64,000 nucleotides of DNA, from contig BBOA01000007.1 of the NCBI GenBank assembly GCA_001485295.1, positions 1 through 64,000 on the forward strand. Reading direction: 5' to 3'. Below the pieces are notes generated by a model. It worked only from the letters and a program-made list of their open reading frames with translations. It ran no database searches and had not been told where the DNA came from. The stretch comes from Type-B symbiont of Plautia stali (GTDB lineage Bacteria > Pseudomonadota > Gammaproteobacteria > Enterobacterales > Enterobacteriaceae). The position numbers and the translations under genes were made by a program. Numbering within the stretch: the stretch's first letter is position 1; every line of letters starts with the position of its first letter. Of this stretch, positions 41,407 to 50,508 are shown piece after piece.

Positions 41407-42549
41407 ATGCCACAGATGACGGAACAAAAAGCGACCTCCGCCACGGTTGAAGAGACCACGCCAGCGGCAGATACTTTGCCCTTTTCTTGCCTTCAACCGC
41501 CGCGCGACAAAAAGAACGGCGGCATGGTGCTGGGCGCGGTGGCGATTATCATCGGCCTAGCGACCGGTGCGGGTCTATACCTTAACGGGAAACATCAGGC
41601 TGAACTTCAGGCGCAGGCGAATCAGAGCCTAAGCGATAAGCTGAACGCCTTGCAGCAACAAGCGGGCAGCGACAAACAGCAGCTGGCGCAGCAGCTAAGC
41701 AGCGCGCAAAGCGCGCTGAACGACGCGCGCTACCAACAGGCCGCTACGGCGAAAGAGATGGAACTCCTGCGTGAAAAGGTCGCCACTATTTCCGGCAATG
41801 ACGTGCACACCTGGCTAGTGTCGCAGGCGGACTACTTAGTGAAACTGGCAGGCCGCAAGCTCTGGAGCGATCAGGACGTCACTGCCGCTGCCGCCCTGCT
41901 GAAAAGCGCTGACGCTAGCCTAGCCGATATGAAAGATCCCAGCGTGGCCAGCGTGCGCCGCGCGCTAACGCAGGATATCAGCACGCTGTCAGCCATCGAT
42001 CAGATCGACTATGACGGCATCATTCTCAAGCTAAATCAGCTGTCGAACGGCGTCGACAATTTGCGCCTAGCGGATAACGACAGCGACGACGCGCCGGTGA
42101 ACAGCGACGGCGGCGAGCTGACCTCTTCGCTGCGCGAATGGCGTCAGAACCTAGTGAAAAGCTGGCATAACTTTATGGATGACTTCATCACCATCCGCCG
42201 TCGCGACAATACGGCGCAGCCGCTGCTGGCACCGAACCAAGACGTTTATCTGCGCGAAAATATTCGTTCGCGTCTGCTGATCGCCGCGCAGGCGGTGCCG
42301 CGCCATCAGGACGAGATTTATAAACAGTCTATCGACACCGTATCCAGCTGGGTGCACGCTTGGTATGATACCAACGATCCCGCTACCAAAGCCTTCCTAG
42401 CGCAGCTGGATGAACTGAGCCAGCAGAGCATCAATATGAATCTGCCGGACAATCTGGAAAGTCAGCCGTTTATCGATAAGCTGATGCAGACGCGTGTGCG
42501 CAACCTGATTGCGCAGCCTTCCGTCTCTGCTGACCAGCAAGAAGGCTAA
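41407..42549 (+). CDS. hemX: HemX membrane protein of the hem operon
   Basis: Membrane protein of the hemCDXY operon, historically annotated as a uroporphyrinogen methyltransferase but of unclear function. Intact 380 residues (family about 393). One membrane helix ([19 protein letters not shown], about 43-61) is followed by a Gln-rich coiled coil (about 65-125) and a helical periplasmic domain with [20 protein letters not shown] (about 132-151). It is unusually rich in CTAG (seven by hand count) and has one intact CCWGG. Confidence 0.92.
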   Translation: MPQMTEQKATSATVEETTPAADTLPFSCLQPPRDKKNGGMVLGAVAIIIGLATGAGLYLNGKHQAELQAQANQSLSDKLNALQQQAGSDKQQLAQQLSSAQSALNDARYQQAATAKEMELLREKVATISGNDVHTWLVSQADYLVKLAGRKLWSDQDVTAAAALLKSADASLADMKDPSVASVRRALTQDISTLSAIDQIDYDGIILKLNQLSNGVDNLRLADNDSDDAPVNSDGGELTSSLREWRQNLVKSWHNFMDDFITIRRRDNTAQPLLAPNQDVYLRENIRSRLLIAAQAVPRHQDEIYKQSIDTVSSWVHAWYDTNDPATKAFLAQLDELSQQSINMNLPDNLESQPFIDKLMQTRVRNLIAQPSVSADQQEG

Positions 42550-42553
42550 GCGC

Positions 42554-43750
42554 ATGCTTAAGGTATTTATCTTGTTCGTTCTGCTGATCGCCGGCATCGT
42601 GGTCGGTCCGATGATCGCCGGTCATCAGGGCTACGTACTGATCCAGACCGATAACTGGAATGTGGAAACTAGCGTCACGGGCCTAGCGATCATCCTGATT
42701 ATCAGCCTGCTGATCATTCTCGGCGTGGAGTGGCTGCTATGTCACCTGTTTCGCACCGGCGCGCGCACTCGTGGCTGGTTTACCAGCCGTAAACGCCGTC
42801 GCGCGCAGCGCCATACCCAGACCGCGCTGATGAAGCTGGCCGAAGGCGATTATCGTCAGGTCGAGAAGCTGCTGTTGAAAGACGCCGATCACGCCGACAT
42901 GCCAGTGGCCAACTATCTGCTAGCGGCCGAAGCGGCGCAGCAGCGCGGCGATGAAATTCGCGCCAACCAGCATCTTGAGCGCGCCGCGGAGCTGTCGGAC
43001 AACGACATAATCCCGGTTGAGATTACCCGCGCGCGCATTCTGCTGGCGCGCAATGAAGATAACGCTGTGCGCCACGCCATCGATCGCCTGCTGGAGGTCG
43101 CGCCGCGTCACCCGGAAGTGCTGCGGCTAGCGGAGCAGGCGTACCTGCGTACCGGCGTATGGAGTTCCCTAATCAACATTTTGCCCGCGATGGAAAAATC
43201 GCAGGTGGGAGATGAACAGCATCGCGCCAATCTGCAGCAGCAAGCGTGGCTGGGCCTGATGAATCAGGCGATGGCTGACCAGGGCAGCGGTGGCCTGAAG
43301 TGCTGGTGGTCGAATCTCAGTCGTAAAACGCGCCAGCAAACAGCGCTGCAGGTGGCGATGGCGGATCATTTGATTGAGTGCGACGATCACCAGACCGCAC
43401 AGGAGATTGTCCTTGAAGGTCTGAAGCGTCACTACGACGATCGTCTGGTGCTGCTGATGCCGCGCATTAAGAGCAACAATCCCGAGGCGCTGGAGAGAGC
43501 GCTGCGCCTGCAGATCAAGCAGTATGGCGCGACGCCGCTGCTGCACAGCACGCTGGGCCAGCTGCTAATGCGCTATGGAGAGTGGCAGCAGTCCGCCGAG
43601 GCGTTCCAGCAGGCGCTGGCACAGCGCCCCGACACGTTCGATTACGCATGGCTGGCGGATGTCTATGATCGTATGCATCGCCCGGAAGAGGCGGCAAAAA
43701 TGCGCCGTGAAGGCTTACTGTTGACGCTGAAAAACAATCCGAATGCTTAA
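42554..43750 (+). CDS. hemY: HemY, TPR-containing membrane protein of the hem operon
   Basis: Inner membrane protein with tetratricopeptide-like repeats, conserved at the end of hemCDXY in enterics and distinct from the oxidase also named HemY. Intact 398 residues from ATG at 42554 (MLKVFILFVLLIAGIVVGPM); 4 bases after hemX. Two membrane segments (about 1-20 and 40-62), then a helical repeat domain with AEGDYRQVEKLLLK (about 96-109), NYLLAAEAAQQRGDEIRANQ (about 119-138) and PDTFDYAWLADVYDRM (about 359-374). A strong terminator follows. Confidence 0.93.
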   Translation: MLKVFILFVLLIAGIVVGPMIAGHQGYVLIQTDNWNVETSVTGLAIILIISLLIILGVEWLLCHLFRTGARTRGWFTSRKRRRAQRHTQTALMKLAEGDYRQVEKLLLKDADHADMPVANYLLAAEAAQQRGDEIRANQHLERAAELSDNDIIPVEITRARILLARNEDNAVRHAIDRLLEVAPRHPEVLRLAEQAYLRTGVWSSLINILPAMEKSQVGDEQHRANLQQQAWLGLMNQAMADQGSGGLKCWWSNLSRKTRQQTALQVAMADHLIECDDHQTAQEIVLEGLKRHYDDRLVLLMPRIKSNNPEALERALRLQIKQYGATPLLHSTLGQLLMRYGEWQQSAEAFQQALAQRPDTFDYAWLADVYDRMHRPEEAAKMRREGLLLTLKNNPNA

Positions 43751-43770
43751 TATTGTTGTTACTTATTCAC

Positions 43771-43791
43771 GCCGGGCTTGCCCGGCTTTTT
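43771..43791 (+). terminator. Rho-independent terminator of hemCDXY
   Basis: GCCGGGC-TT-GCCCGGC followed by TTTTTA, 21 bases after the hemY stop. Confidence 0.85.
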
Positions 43792-43806
43792 ATCTGTTTT
43801 AAGGAC

Positions 43807-43996
43807 AAAAAAATACCTGCCAGAGGCAGGTATAAGATCAGGTCAGTAAAACAAACATGAGGTATCCGGTAGGTCTGTTGATCCTGTAAAGCGTGAGCGA
43901 TACAGGCAGGCAGACAACTGATACCTAAAAGTGGCTCTGCGTCATTCCCAAGTTTATGCAGTATCAGCAGACATAAGAGGTGGAATGAGCATCTAC
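43807..43996 (-). ncRNA. glmZ: Small regulatory RNA GlmZ
   Basis: Hfq-dependent RNA that activates glmS translation and is controlled by GlmY and RapZ. On the minus strand the 5' end starts GTAGATGCTCATTCCA at 43996 and the conserved block GGAATGACGCAGAGCC occurs about 50 bases in; both match the E. coli GlmZ sequence as I recall it and pair to form the first stem. A second hairpin and a region like GTTTTACTGACCTG (similar to the glmS-pairing segment) follow. The 3' terminator is ATACCTGCC-TCT-GGCAGGTAT plus seven T. Total about 190 nucleotides (about 207 in E. coli). Location after hemY is also as in E. coli. Confidence 0.9.
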
Positions 43997-44005
43997 GCGA
44001 TAATT

Positions 44006-44023
44006 ATTGCACAGAGCGTGCCA
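44006..44023 (-). promoter_or_regulatory. Sigma-54 promoter of glmZ
   Basis: On the minus strand TGGCACGCTCTGTGCAAT carries GG and GC separated by exactly ten bases, the -24/-12 arrangement of RpoN promoters (consensus TGGCACG-N4-TTGCW). The GC lies about 13 bases before the inferred GlmZ 5' end. An AT-rich CAATAATTAT overlaps, allowing a sigma-70 promoter at the same place as known for this RNA family. Confidence 0.85.
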
Positions 44024-44096
44024 AGTTGGCAAAAATATATTAAACGCTTTTTTTCAAAAGTATGAAGTTAATCAACTATAGCTGCAGCCCTAAAAT

Positions 44097-44114
44097 TGTC
44101 AGTAACAGACGACA
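44097..44114. promoter_or_regulatory. GlrR-type activator box 1
   Basis: TGTC-AGTAACAGAC-GACA fits the GlrR consensus TGTC-N10-GACA exactly; about 100-118 bases upstream of the GlmZ 5' end. Confidence 0.8.
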
Positions 44115-44128
44115 AACGATCGGCTTTC

Positions 44129-44146
44129 TGTCTCAATTTTGAGACG
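44129..44146. promoter_or_regulatory. GlrR-type activator box 2
   Basis: TGTC-TCAATTTTGA-GACG: seven of the eight fixed positions of TGTC-N10-GACA, with a symmetrical centre. Confidence 0.75.
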
Positions 44147-44176
44147 ATAGAGGCTATCCATTCATATAATCATTTA

Positions 44177-44189
44177 AATCAAATGTTTA
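44177..44189. promoter_or_regulatory. IHF binding site
   Basis: AATCAAATGTTTA matches WATCAA-NNNN-TTR at all fixed positions. It lies among the GlrR boxes, where DNA bending would be expected for a sigma-54 promoter. Confidence 0.55.
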
Positions 44190-44191
44190 AT

Positions 44192-44209
44192 TGTCTCTAT
44201 TAAGAGACA
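44192..44209. promoter_or_regulatory. GlrR-type activator box 3
   Basis: TGTC-TCTATTAAGA-GACA fits TGTC-N10-GACA exactly and is itself a near-perfect palindrome. Confidence 0.8.
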
Positions 44210-44304
44210 AGCACATTTCATTTAACAGACGATAAAGAAGTTTGAAAAACGGATAGCGTGGGCGGCCCAAACCACAGCGCTAATTTTCTACTTCTACAAA
44301 CGAA

Positions 44305-44328
44305 AAAACCTGCTTTTTCAAGCAGGTT
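44305..44328 (-). terminator. Terminator of the tRNA cluster
   Basis: On the minus strand AACCTGCTT-GAAA-AAGCAGGTT followed by TTTT, a few bases beyond the tRNA-Pro CCA end. Confidence 0.85.
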
Positions 44329-44331
44329 AAA

Positions 44332-44408
44332 TGGTCGGCGAGAGAGGATTCGAACCTCTGACCCACTGGTCCCAAACCAGTTGCGCTACCAAGCTGCGCT
44401 ACTCGCCG
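44332..44408 (-). tRNA. proM: tRNA-Pro (anticodon TGG)
   Basis: Full cloverleaf on the minus strand: acceptor CGGCGAG, anticodon stem-loop CTGGTTTGGGACCAG with TGG, T arm GAGGTTCGAATCCTC, and an encoded CCA end. It is the last gene of the Arg-His-Leu-Pro cluster, the enteric argX-hisR-leuT-proM order. Confidence 0.95.
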
Positions 44409-44433
44409 ATAATTTTTATTGTTTTGATTTACC

Positions 44434-44520
44434 TACTGCGAAGAGAGGGACTTGAACCCTCACGTCCGTAAGAACACTAACACCTAAAGCTAGCTCGTCT
44501 ACCAATTCCGCCACCTTCGC
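44434..44520 (-). tRNA. leuT: tRNA-Leu, leuT-like body but anticodon TAG and no encoded CCA
   Basis: Class II tRNA on the minus strand. Acceptor GCGAAGG, anticodon stem CTAGC/GTTAG and long variable arm match enteric leuT, whose loop is TTCAGGT (anticodon CAG). Here the loop is TTTAGGT, so the anticodon is TAG, and the three bases after the discriminator are GTA instead of CCA. The T arm is a perfect 5-base-pair stem; the variable arm and acceptor each have a G-T pair where E. coli has G-C. It is either a functional tRNA with changed decoding (CCA added by the CCA enzyme) or an early pseudogene. Position in the cluster supports descent from leuT. Confidence 0.85.
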
Positions 44521-44536
44521 GTATCCCAACAAAATC

Positions 44537-44613
44537 TGGGGTGGCTAATGGGACTCGAACCCACGACAACTGGAATCACAATCCAGGGCTCTACCAACTG
44601 AGCTATAGCCACC
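44537..44613 (-). tRNA. hisR: tRNA-His (anticodon GTG)
   Basis: Cloverleaf on the minus strand with 5' GGTGGCTATAGCTCAG including the extra G(-1), anticodon GTG in CTGGATTGTGATTCCAG, T arm GGGTTCGAGTCCC and encoded CCA. Nearly identical to enteric hisR. Confidence 0.96.
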
Positions 44614-44712
44614 ACAATTCGATATGTTGCAAGCCAACGACCTGCATCATGTAACTCTTTACTAATACTAACGCGGTAATGTAACCACCGCAGCTCCTGC
44701 GCACAAACTAAA

Positions 44713-44789
<77 letters not shown>

Positions 44790-44810
44790 GTAGCTCCATT
44801 GCGGATGGGC

Positions 44811-44839
44811 ATACTACGGACTTGAGGTGATACTGTCTA
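44811..44839 (-). promoter_or_regulatory. Sigma-70 promoter of the tRNA cluster
   Basis: On the minus strand TAGACA, a 17-base spacer, and TAGTAT, followed by a GC-rich discriminator ahead of argX. The -35 box differs from TTGACA at one position. Confidence 0.7.
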
Positions 44840-44885
44840 GTGCTTCTTTAATAAAAAACGCGTTTGATTACGCTTTGTGCATTTC

Positions 44886-44920
44886 GTCGAGGAATAGAGC
44901 GATTTGGCTATTTCCTCGGC
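44886..44920. terminator. Hairpin between wecG and the tRNA promoter
   Basis: GTCGAGGAATAG and CTATTTCCTCGGC pair with one bulge around a ten-base loop. It lies 28 bases after the wecG stop. There is no T run after it on the minus strand, so a terminator role for the ECA operon is tentative. Confidence 0.45.
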
Positions 44921-44947
44921 GAAAAAAGACCGAAGTAATCAGTCATA

Positions 44948-45688
44948 TCAGAGATCGCCACGCAAGTGATAACGTAAATATTTGATCAATTTTAGCTGAC
45001 GACGCAACCGGCTGGGCTGCCGAATCAGTCGATAGAGCCATTCCAGCCCCAGACGCTGCCAAATCTTCGGCGCGCGCTTTACATGTCCGGTAAACACATC
45101 ATAGGTTCCGCCTACGCCCATATATAAAGCGTGCGGCCAGCGCGCGCGACAGCCGCGTATCAACAGCTCCTGACGCGGCGACCCCAGCGCGACAGTAACG
45201 ATACGCGCGCCGCTGGCAGCGACGCGGGCGAAAAGCGCATCGCGGTCGGCTGGCGCGAAAAACCCATCCTGCGCGCCGACGATATTGATATTCCACTGCC
45301 GACGCAGCTTAACGCATGTCTCCTCCAGCACCGCCTGACGCCCGCCGATTAAAAACACCGGCGTGCCCTGCCGACCGGCGCGCTCCATCAGCGCCTCCCA
45401 CAAATCGGCGCCCGCGATGCGCTGCGCCGCCGCATGGGGATACTTCTTACGGATGGAGCGCACAATGCTGATGCCGTCGGGATACTTGAACTGCGCCTCC
45501 TGCAACAGCGCACGTAGCGCCTCGTCGCACTCCGCCGTCAACATCTTCTCGGCATTCACCGCCACTAGCGTCCCACTGCGCGCGCCCTCCTCCGGCAGCA
45601 AAAAGTCCACAAAGGCGGACATACTGTCGAAGCCATACAGCAACATGCCGCGGATATCATACTGTGGCGTTTCTAGTAACCTTGTCAT
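44948..45688 (-). CDS. wecG: UDP-N-acetyl-D-mannosaminuronate transferase WecG
   Basis: Adds ManNAcA to lipid I to form ECA lipid II. Intact 246 residues, the family length, of the WecG/TagA/CpsF family: [20 protein letters not shown] (about 43-62), [18 protein letters not shown] (about 69-86), [11 protein letters not shown] (about 91-101), [13 protein letters not shown] (about 165-177) and [20 protein letters not shown] (about 190-209). Last gene of the ECA operon, 35 bases after wzyE. Confidence 0.95.
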   Translation of the reverse strand: MTRLLETPQYDIRGMLLYGFDSMSAFVDFLLPEEGARSGTLVAVNAEKMLTAECDEALRALLQEAQFKYPDGISIVRSIRKKYPHAAAQRIAGADLWEALMERAGRQGTPVFLIGGRQAVLEETCVKLRRQWNINIVGAQDGFFAPADRDALFARVAASGARIVTVALGSPRQELLIRGCRARWPHALYMGVGGTYDVFTGHVKRAPKIWQRLGLEWLYRLIRQPSRLRRQLKLIKYLRYHLRGDL

Positions 45689-45723
45689 GGTTGAGTCTTA
45701 TCTTCCCGTTGTGCCCAGAGGCG

Positions 45724-47067
45724 TTAAATTGGGCTATGTAAAGCCTGACCGCCGCGACGTCGAATCAGCCCGGCGCGATCCAGCAGCCAGAAAAGCATCT
45801 TCGCCACACAGAGGCAGGCGAGAAAAATCAAGGCGAAAAAAACTACGCGTGAGCCAAACGCATCCAGCCCCTCGCGCACCAGCACAATCATATTGAACAC
45901 CGCGCCGAAGCAAAAACTCTGCATAATCGCGCCGCTATAGCGGTTGTCGGCGTCTCGCCCGTGTAAATAGAGCGTATCGAAGCCCTTAATAATCAACCCG
46001 ACCGCCCCCGCCCCCGGCAGGATAAACCAGAGGCCGCCCATCACCAGTAGCGAGCCAAGCAGCGTTGGTGAAATCGCCAAGCCTGAATGATTGTTCAGCA
46101 CTTCCCAAGTAAAATAGTTGGCGCTGTTAAGCACCATTGACGGCCTGCCCGGCCACAGCCAGCCGGGGATATAGACATAAAAGTCGCGCCAGATAGGCGC
46201 CAGCCCCTGAAACTCAATCTTAGAGTAGTTCTCCAGCAACAGCGCCAGATTCTCCCAAGGCGAAAAGGTATCGCGTGTCAGGTAAAGAAAGGCGTAAACC
46301 GCCTCTTCGCCGAGCACGTTAAGGTTATAGCGCTGCAGCGCCAGCCAGAATATACCGCCTATCGCCAGCACGCCCGCCGCAGCCAGCATCCACAGACTGA
46401 TCCAGCCGCGCGTAATGCTAATAAACAAAAACAGCGCAAAGGCGATGATGATATTCGCCCGCGTACCGCCCACTAGCACATAAGTCAGCAGGCCGAACGC
46501 AACCGTCACCACCATAAACAGCAGCCAGTTACACTGCGTCGGCCGTAGAAAATAGAGGATCAGCATCGCCGGGATAAAGAAATAGAAAAAGCGCTTCAGC
46601 GCCACGCCGGAGACTTCACTGGAAAAAATCTGGTTGTAGGCGGTCAGGCGAAACAGCAAAAAGCCGTTGTGCAGGAAAAATACCGTTACCGTGCTGATGG
46701 CGACCAGCGCCAGCAGAATACAGGTCAGATGGGCCTCGACGCGGTTCATCTCTAGCCAAGGTCTGGCGCGCGGCACCGCCGCAAAGCGTAGCCTAACCTT
46801 ATAGCTGACGTAATAGACGGCGTAGAACGCCGTCGCCGATAGCAGCGCCTGCAGCAGATACTCCGGCGACACTACCTCGACATTAAAGCGGAATACTAGC
46901 CCGCAGGTTAGTGGAAAGCCAAAGTAGAAGGTCAGTAAAAACAACAAGGTGAAAAAGAGGTGGAAGTTAAAGCGCACGCGCCTGAACTCCCGCCAAGTCA
47001 GGGCTAGGATAAAACCCAGCGACAGCAAATAAACCACTAGTAGACCGCTAAACTGCATGAAGTTCAT
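45724..47067 (-). CDS. wzyE: ECA polymerase WzyE
   Basis: Polymerises ECA trisaccharide repeats in the periplasmic leaflet. Intact 447 residues (family about 450), strongly hydrophobic with about eleven membrane segments. Starts [20 protein letters not shown]; conserved blocks include [20 protein letters not shown] (about 198-217) and [20 protein letters not shown] (about 293-312). Overlaps wecF by 4 bases. Without it only single-repeat ECA would be made, so retention means full-length ECA is possible. Confidence 0.93.
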   Translation of the reverse strand: MNFMQFSGLLVVYLLSLGFILALTWREFRRVRFNFHLFFTLLFLLTFYFGFPLTCGLVFRFNVEVVSPEYLLQALLSATAFYAVYYVSYKVRLRFAAVPRARPWLEMNRVEAHLTCILLALVAISTVTVFFLHNGFLLFRLTAYNQIFSSEVSGVALKRFFYFFIPAMLILYFLRPTQCNWLLFMVVTVAFGLLTYVLVGGTRANIIIAFALFLFISITRGWISLWMLAAAGVLAIGGIFWLALQRYNLNVLGEEAVYAFLYLTRDTFSPWENLALLLENYSKIEFQGLAPIWRDFYVYIPGWLWPGRPSMVLNSANYFTWEVLNNHSGLAISPTLLGSLLVMGGLWFILPGAGAVGLIIKGFDTLYLHGRDADNRYSGAIMQSFCFGAVFNMIVLVREGLDAFGSRVVFFALIFLACLCVAKMLFWLLDRAGLIRRRGGQALHSPI

Positions 47068-48143
47068 GATGACTCCCCTTCACAATGGCGTAAGGCGTCG
47101 CGCCAGCCCGCTATATAGCCGTGGGCAAAAAAGGCGATGGCATGCTTATCGCAGCTCGCCAGCTGTCGACGCGCTTCCGCTACGCTGTCGCTATCGAGCG
47201 CATCGCCGCTGAACAACACCGGCAGCCCCTGCTTGCTGATATCGCGCCAGAACGGATTGCGCCGGTTAAGCACAAAAGGCACGTTAGCCTGAATCAGCAG
47301 GCAGAGCGTGCCGATACCCTGCTGGCGTTCGAACATAAAATAGCCCAAGTGGCAGCGCGCGAGCAGCGCTGAATAGTCATCAAAAGCGAGGTCGTCACGT
47401 AGCAGCTCGACCTGCCCGTCAGGAAAGAGATTTTCGGCCGCCGCTGCCACCTCGTTGATATAGGCCGCATTGTTCGGCGGATAACCGAGCGGCACCAAGA
47501 TGCGTACCGCTTCGCCAAACTGTAGGCGAATGGCCTTGAGGCCCTCGATATGGCGATTGCTGGCATCACCAGAGTTGCCCAGCAGAATGGTAAAGCGCGC
47601 ATCAGGTGTGCTTCGCGGCGCGGCCAAGCTCATTTTCGTCGGGAAATAGAGCCGTGCGGCGGGCACGCGCGGATGACGCTGCTGGTAATAGTGCAGGTCG
47701 CCCTGGGTGGCGAAAACCTGCGCTACACACCCTTGCGCGATGCGGCGCAGCAAATAGAATAGGCGAAACTTCAGACTGCGCGACTCTTCATAAAGATCCG
47801 CGCCCCAGACGTGCCAGTAAAGCTGGCTGGAGTTGATCTTACCGCTTAGCAGCGCCAGCCAGATGCCCGGATTAAACTGTCCATGGCAAAAAAAACGCTG
47901 CTCGCGGTTTTTCGCCCGCCTGACCAGCGCCTGCATCAGCGCTTTTTTCGAGCCGAAGGCTTCGATGCGCAGATTGTCGAAGGCGGAGAGCGCTGCAGGC
48001 TGCTGCGTTACCACCATAAACTGGCGCGGCGTATAGACAGGCAGTTCAACGCTTAATACATCGTTGAAAAAGCGCAACACCGTTTGATTATGATGAGGGA
48101 TACTAGATCCCAGCACGTGAATTAACGTCATTTTTTCCGGCAA
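47064..48143 (-). CDS. wecF: TDP-Fuc4NAc:lipid II Fuc4NAc transferase WecF
   Basis: Adds the third ECA sugar (Fuc4NAc) to make lipid III. Intact 359 residues, exactly the family length. [20 protein letters not shown] (about 4-23), [20 protein letters not shown] (about 108-127), [17 protein letters not shown] (about 186-202) and [19 protein letters not shown] (about 267-285). Overlaps wzxE by 16 bases and wzyE by 4. Confidence 0.94.
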   Translation of the reverse strand: MPEKMTLIHVLGSSIPHHNQTVLRFFNDVLSVELPVYTPRQFMVVTQQPAALSAFDNLRIEAFGSKKALMQALVRRAKNREQRFFCHGQFNPGIWLALLSGKINSSQLYWHVWGADLYEESRSLKFRLFYLLRRIAQGCVAQVFATQGDLHYYQQRHPRVPAARLYFPTKMSLAAPRSTPDARFTILLGNSGDASNRHIEGLKAIRLQFGEAVRILVPLGYPPNNAAYINEVAAAAENLFPDGQVELLRDDLAFDDYSALLARCHLGYFMFERQQGIGTLCLLIQANVPFVLNRRNPFWRDISKQGLPVLFSGDALDSDSVAEARRQLASCDKHAIAFFAHGYIAGWRDALRHCEGESS

Positions 48144-49378
48144 TAGATCATAAATGCGCCGCAGCAGAGCGCGAAATAACAGAGATAGGTCGCCATATAG
48201 GCCTGAGCCGCGCCGGTCACGCCCGACAGCGGGATCAGCCAGCGCGAGAAGAGCGTCAGCAAGATAAACTGGCTCATTTCAGCCAGAGTATAGAAACGCA
48301 GCGACGCTTTCGCAATCACCAGATAGCCGAAAACATAGGCGCCTACCTTAAACACGTCGCCGCACAGCTGCCAGACAAAGAGATTGCGCATGGCGTTAAA
48401 CGCCGGCGAAAACAGCAGCCAAATCGCCACATCGCGCAGCAGCCAGACGCAAAATCCGATCGCCGCCACCGCAGATAAGGCAAAGCGCAGCGCGCGTCCG
48501 ATTTCCCGGGCGATATCGCATTTCTGATCCAGCCGTGCCAGCGTCGGCAGTAGCCAGACGCTGAAGGTGGCGGTAATAAACTGCAGCCAAGCGTCGGAGA
48601 TGCTGTTCACGCCTTGCCACAGGCCGACCTGCGCCCAGCCGTCGTGCTGCGCCAGCAGATTGCGCATCATCACCCAAGCGGCCGGTAGCGTGAACGAGGT
48701 AATCAGCGCCATCAGGGTAAATTTTGCCAGACGCCGCGCAATCTCCGGCTGCCACTGCGGCTTAAGCCAGCCGAGCGGCAGCGACACGTGCCGCTTTAGC
48801 AAAGCGAATGCCGGCACCACCACCAGCGCAGGCACAAGCGCAAAGCCCACCAGCGCACCCGAATAGCCGCCAATGCACCAGCAGAGCGCATAGGCCGCGA
48901 CGCCGAGCAGACTGCCGACGATCAGCGCCAGCGCGTTGCCGCGCGCATCGCGATAGCCTTTCAGCAGCGCCAGCACCAGATTGGCCCAAGCGATGCCGAA
49001 CTGCAGGAAGGCGAAGATGCGCACCACATTGTCGAAGCGCGTATGGCCGAACAACACCTGGCTAATCGGCGCGGCCGCCAGCAGAAACACTAGCGCCAGC
49101 AGCGTGGAAAAGCCCAACACCATCGCCGAGGCGGTGCCCAGCAGCGCGCGCAGCGGCTCCGGCTGATGCTGATACTGCGCGATGTAAGTGGTGACGCCGT
49201 TAAAGATGCCTGCGCCGGCCAGCACGCTGAGCACGGTGATCAGCTGGCGGAAGTTGCCCGCCTGCCCGACGCCTTCCGGGCCGAACCTCACCGCCAGCAG
49301 CTTTACCACCAGCAGCCCGGCAGAAATTTTCACCAGCGTGGACGATGCCGTCCACACCGACGCTTTTGCCAGCGACAT
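48128..49378 (-). CDS. wzxE: ECA lipid III flippase WzxE
   Basis: Moves lipid III across the inner membrane. Intact 416 residues, the family length, MATE/polysaccharide-transporter type with about twelve membrane segments. Starts [40 protein letters not shown] (about 28-47) is typical of the family. Its ATG overlaps the wecE stop by one base. Confidence 0.94.
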   Translation of the reverse strand: MSLAKASVWTASSTLVKISAGLLVVKLLAVRFGPEGVGQAGNFRQLITVLSVLAGAGIFNGVTTYIAQYQHQPEPLRALLGTASAMVLGFSTLLALVFLLAAAPISQVLFGHTRFDNVVRIFAFLQFGIAWANLVLALLKGYRDARGNALALIVGSLLGVAAYALCWCIGGYSGALVGFALVPALVVVPAFALLKRHVSLPLGWLKPQWQPEIARRLAKFTLMALITSFTLPAAWVMMRNLLAQHDGWAQVGLWQGVNSISDAWLQFITATFSVWLLPTLARLDQKCDIAREIGRALRFALSAVAAIGFCVWLLRDVAIWLLFSPAFNAMRNLFVWQLCGDVFKVGAYVFGYLVIAKASLRFYTLAEMSQFILLTLFSRWLIPLSGVTGAAQAYMATYLCYFALCCGAFMIYCRKK

Positions 49379-50508
49379 CAGGCGAAAAAGCTCAGCAGGG
49401 AACTGATAACAGTATTCTGGTTATTGTCCGTCAGGTTATAAAACAGCGGCAGGCGCAGCAGACGCTCGCTCTCAACGGTGGTAAAGCGATCCTTGCCGTG
49501 GAAACGGCCAAACTGTTGGCCCGCCGGCGAGCTGTGCAGCGGGATATAGTGGAACACCGTCAGAATCTCCGCTTCTTTCACCCAGCTAATCAGCGCCTGA
49601 CGATCGTCGCTGTCTCTCAGCTTGATATAGAACATATGCGCATTCTGTTCGCAGGCGTCAGGCAGCGACGGCAGCTGGATGCGCCCCTGTGCCGCCAGCG
49701 GCTGCAGCGCATCGTAGTAGCGCAACCACAGGCGCAAACGCTGCTGATTGACGCGCTCCGCCGCCTCCAGCTGCGCCCAGAGATAGGCCGCCTGCAGATC
49801 TGCCATCATATAGCTGGAGCCGATATCGCGCCAAGTGTACTTATCCACCTGGCCGCGGAAAAACTGGCTGCGGTTAGTACCTTTCTCACGAATGATCTCG
49901 GCGCGCTCTATCAGCGCCGCATCGTTGATCAGTGTCGCGCCGCCTTCACCGCCCGCCGTGTAATTCTTGGTTTCGTGGAAGCTGAAGCAGCCGATATGGC
50001 CGATCGTGCCCAGCGCGTGCCCTTTGTAGCGCGACATTACGCCCTGCGCTGCATCCTCGATGACGAAGAGCTGATGCGTCGCCGCCAGCGCCATAATCGT
50101 ATCCATTTCGCAGGCGACGCCCGCATAGTGCACCGGCACGATAGCGCGCGTTTTCTCGGTAATCGCCGCTTCGATTTTGCTTTCGTCGATGTTGAGCGTA
50201 TCGGGACGAATATCCACGAAAACAATGGTCGCGCCGCGCAGCACAAAGGCGTTGGCGGTAGAGGCGAAGGTGTAGCTCGGCATAATGACTTCATCGCCGG
50301 GCTGAATATTGATCAGCAGCGCCGCCATCTCCAGCGAGGCAGTACAGGAGGGCGTCAGCAGCACTTTTTTGCTGACGAAATGCTGCTCCATCCACTGCTG
50401 ACAGCGGCGAGTGAAGCCGCCGTCGCCGCACAGCTTGCCGCTGGCCATCGCTGACTGCATATATTCGAGTTCGCTGCCGATAACCGGCGGCATATTAAAT
50501 GGGATCAT
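49378..50508 (-). CDS. wecE: dTDP-4-amino-4,6-dideoxygalactose transaminase WecE
   Basis: PLP-dependent aminotransferase making dTDP-Fuc4N for ECA. Intact 376 residues, exactly the family length, from ATG at 50508 ([20 protein letters not shown]); the in-frame ATG at 50553 lies inside wecD. PLP Lys in CFSFHETKNYTAGGEGG (about 174-190); VPVHYAGVACEMDTIMALAA (about 129-148) and EDAAQGVMSRYKG (about 155-167) are conserved. Overlaps wecD by 14 bases. Confidence 0.96.
   Translation of the reverse strand: MIPFNMPPVIGSELEYMQSAMASGKLCGDGGFTRRCQQWMEQHFVSKKVLLTPSCTASLEMAALLINIQPGDEVIMPSYTFASTANAFVLRGATIVFVDIRPDTLNIDESKIEAAITEKTRAIVPVHYAGVACEMDTIMALAATHQLFVIEDAAQGVMSRYKGHALGTIGHIGCFSFHETKNYTAGGEGGATLINDAALIERAEIIREKGTNRSQFFRGQVDKYTWRDIGSSYMMADLQAAYLWAQLEAAERVNQQRLRLWLRYYDALQPLAAQGRIQLPSLPDACEQNAHMFYIKLRDSDDRQALISWVKEAEILTVFHYIPLHSSPAGQQFGRFHGKDRFTTVESERLLRLPLFYNLTDNNQNTVISSLLSFFA

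Larger units (their letters stand above)
43997..44331 (-). promoter_or_regulatory. glmZ upstream control region
   Basis: A 335-base AT-rich gap with no gene. It holds a sigma-54 promoter, three GlrR-type boxes and an IHF site (listed separately), all oriented to drive glmZ. The last 100 bases before the tRNA terminator show nothing recognisable. Confidence 0.75.
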
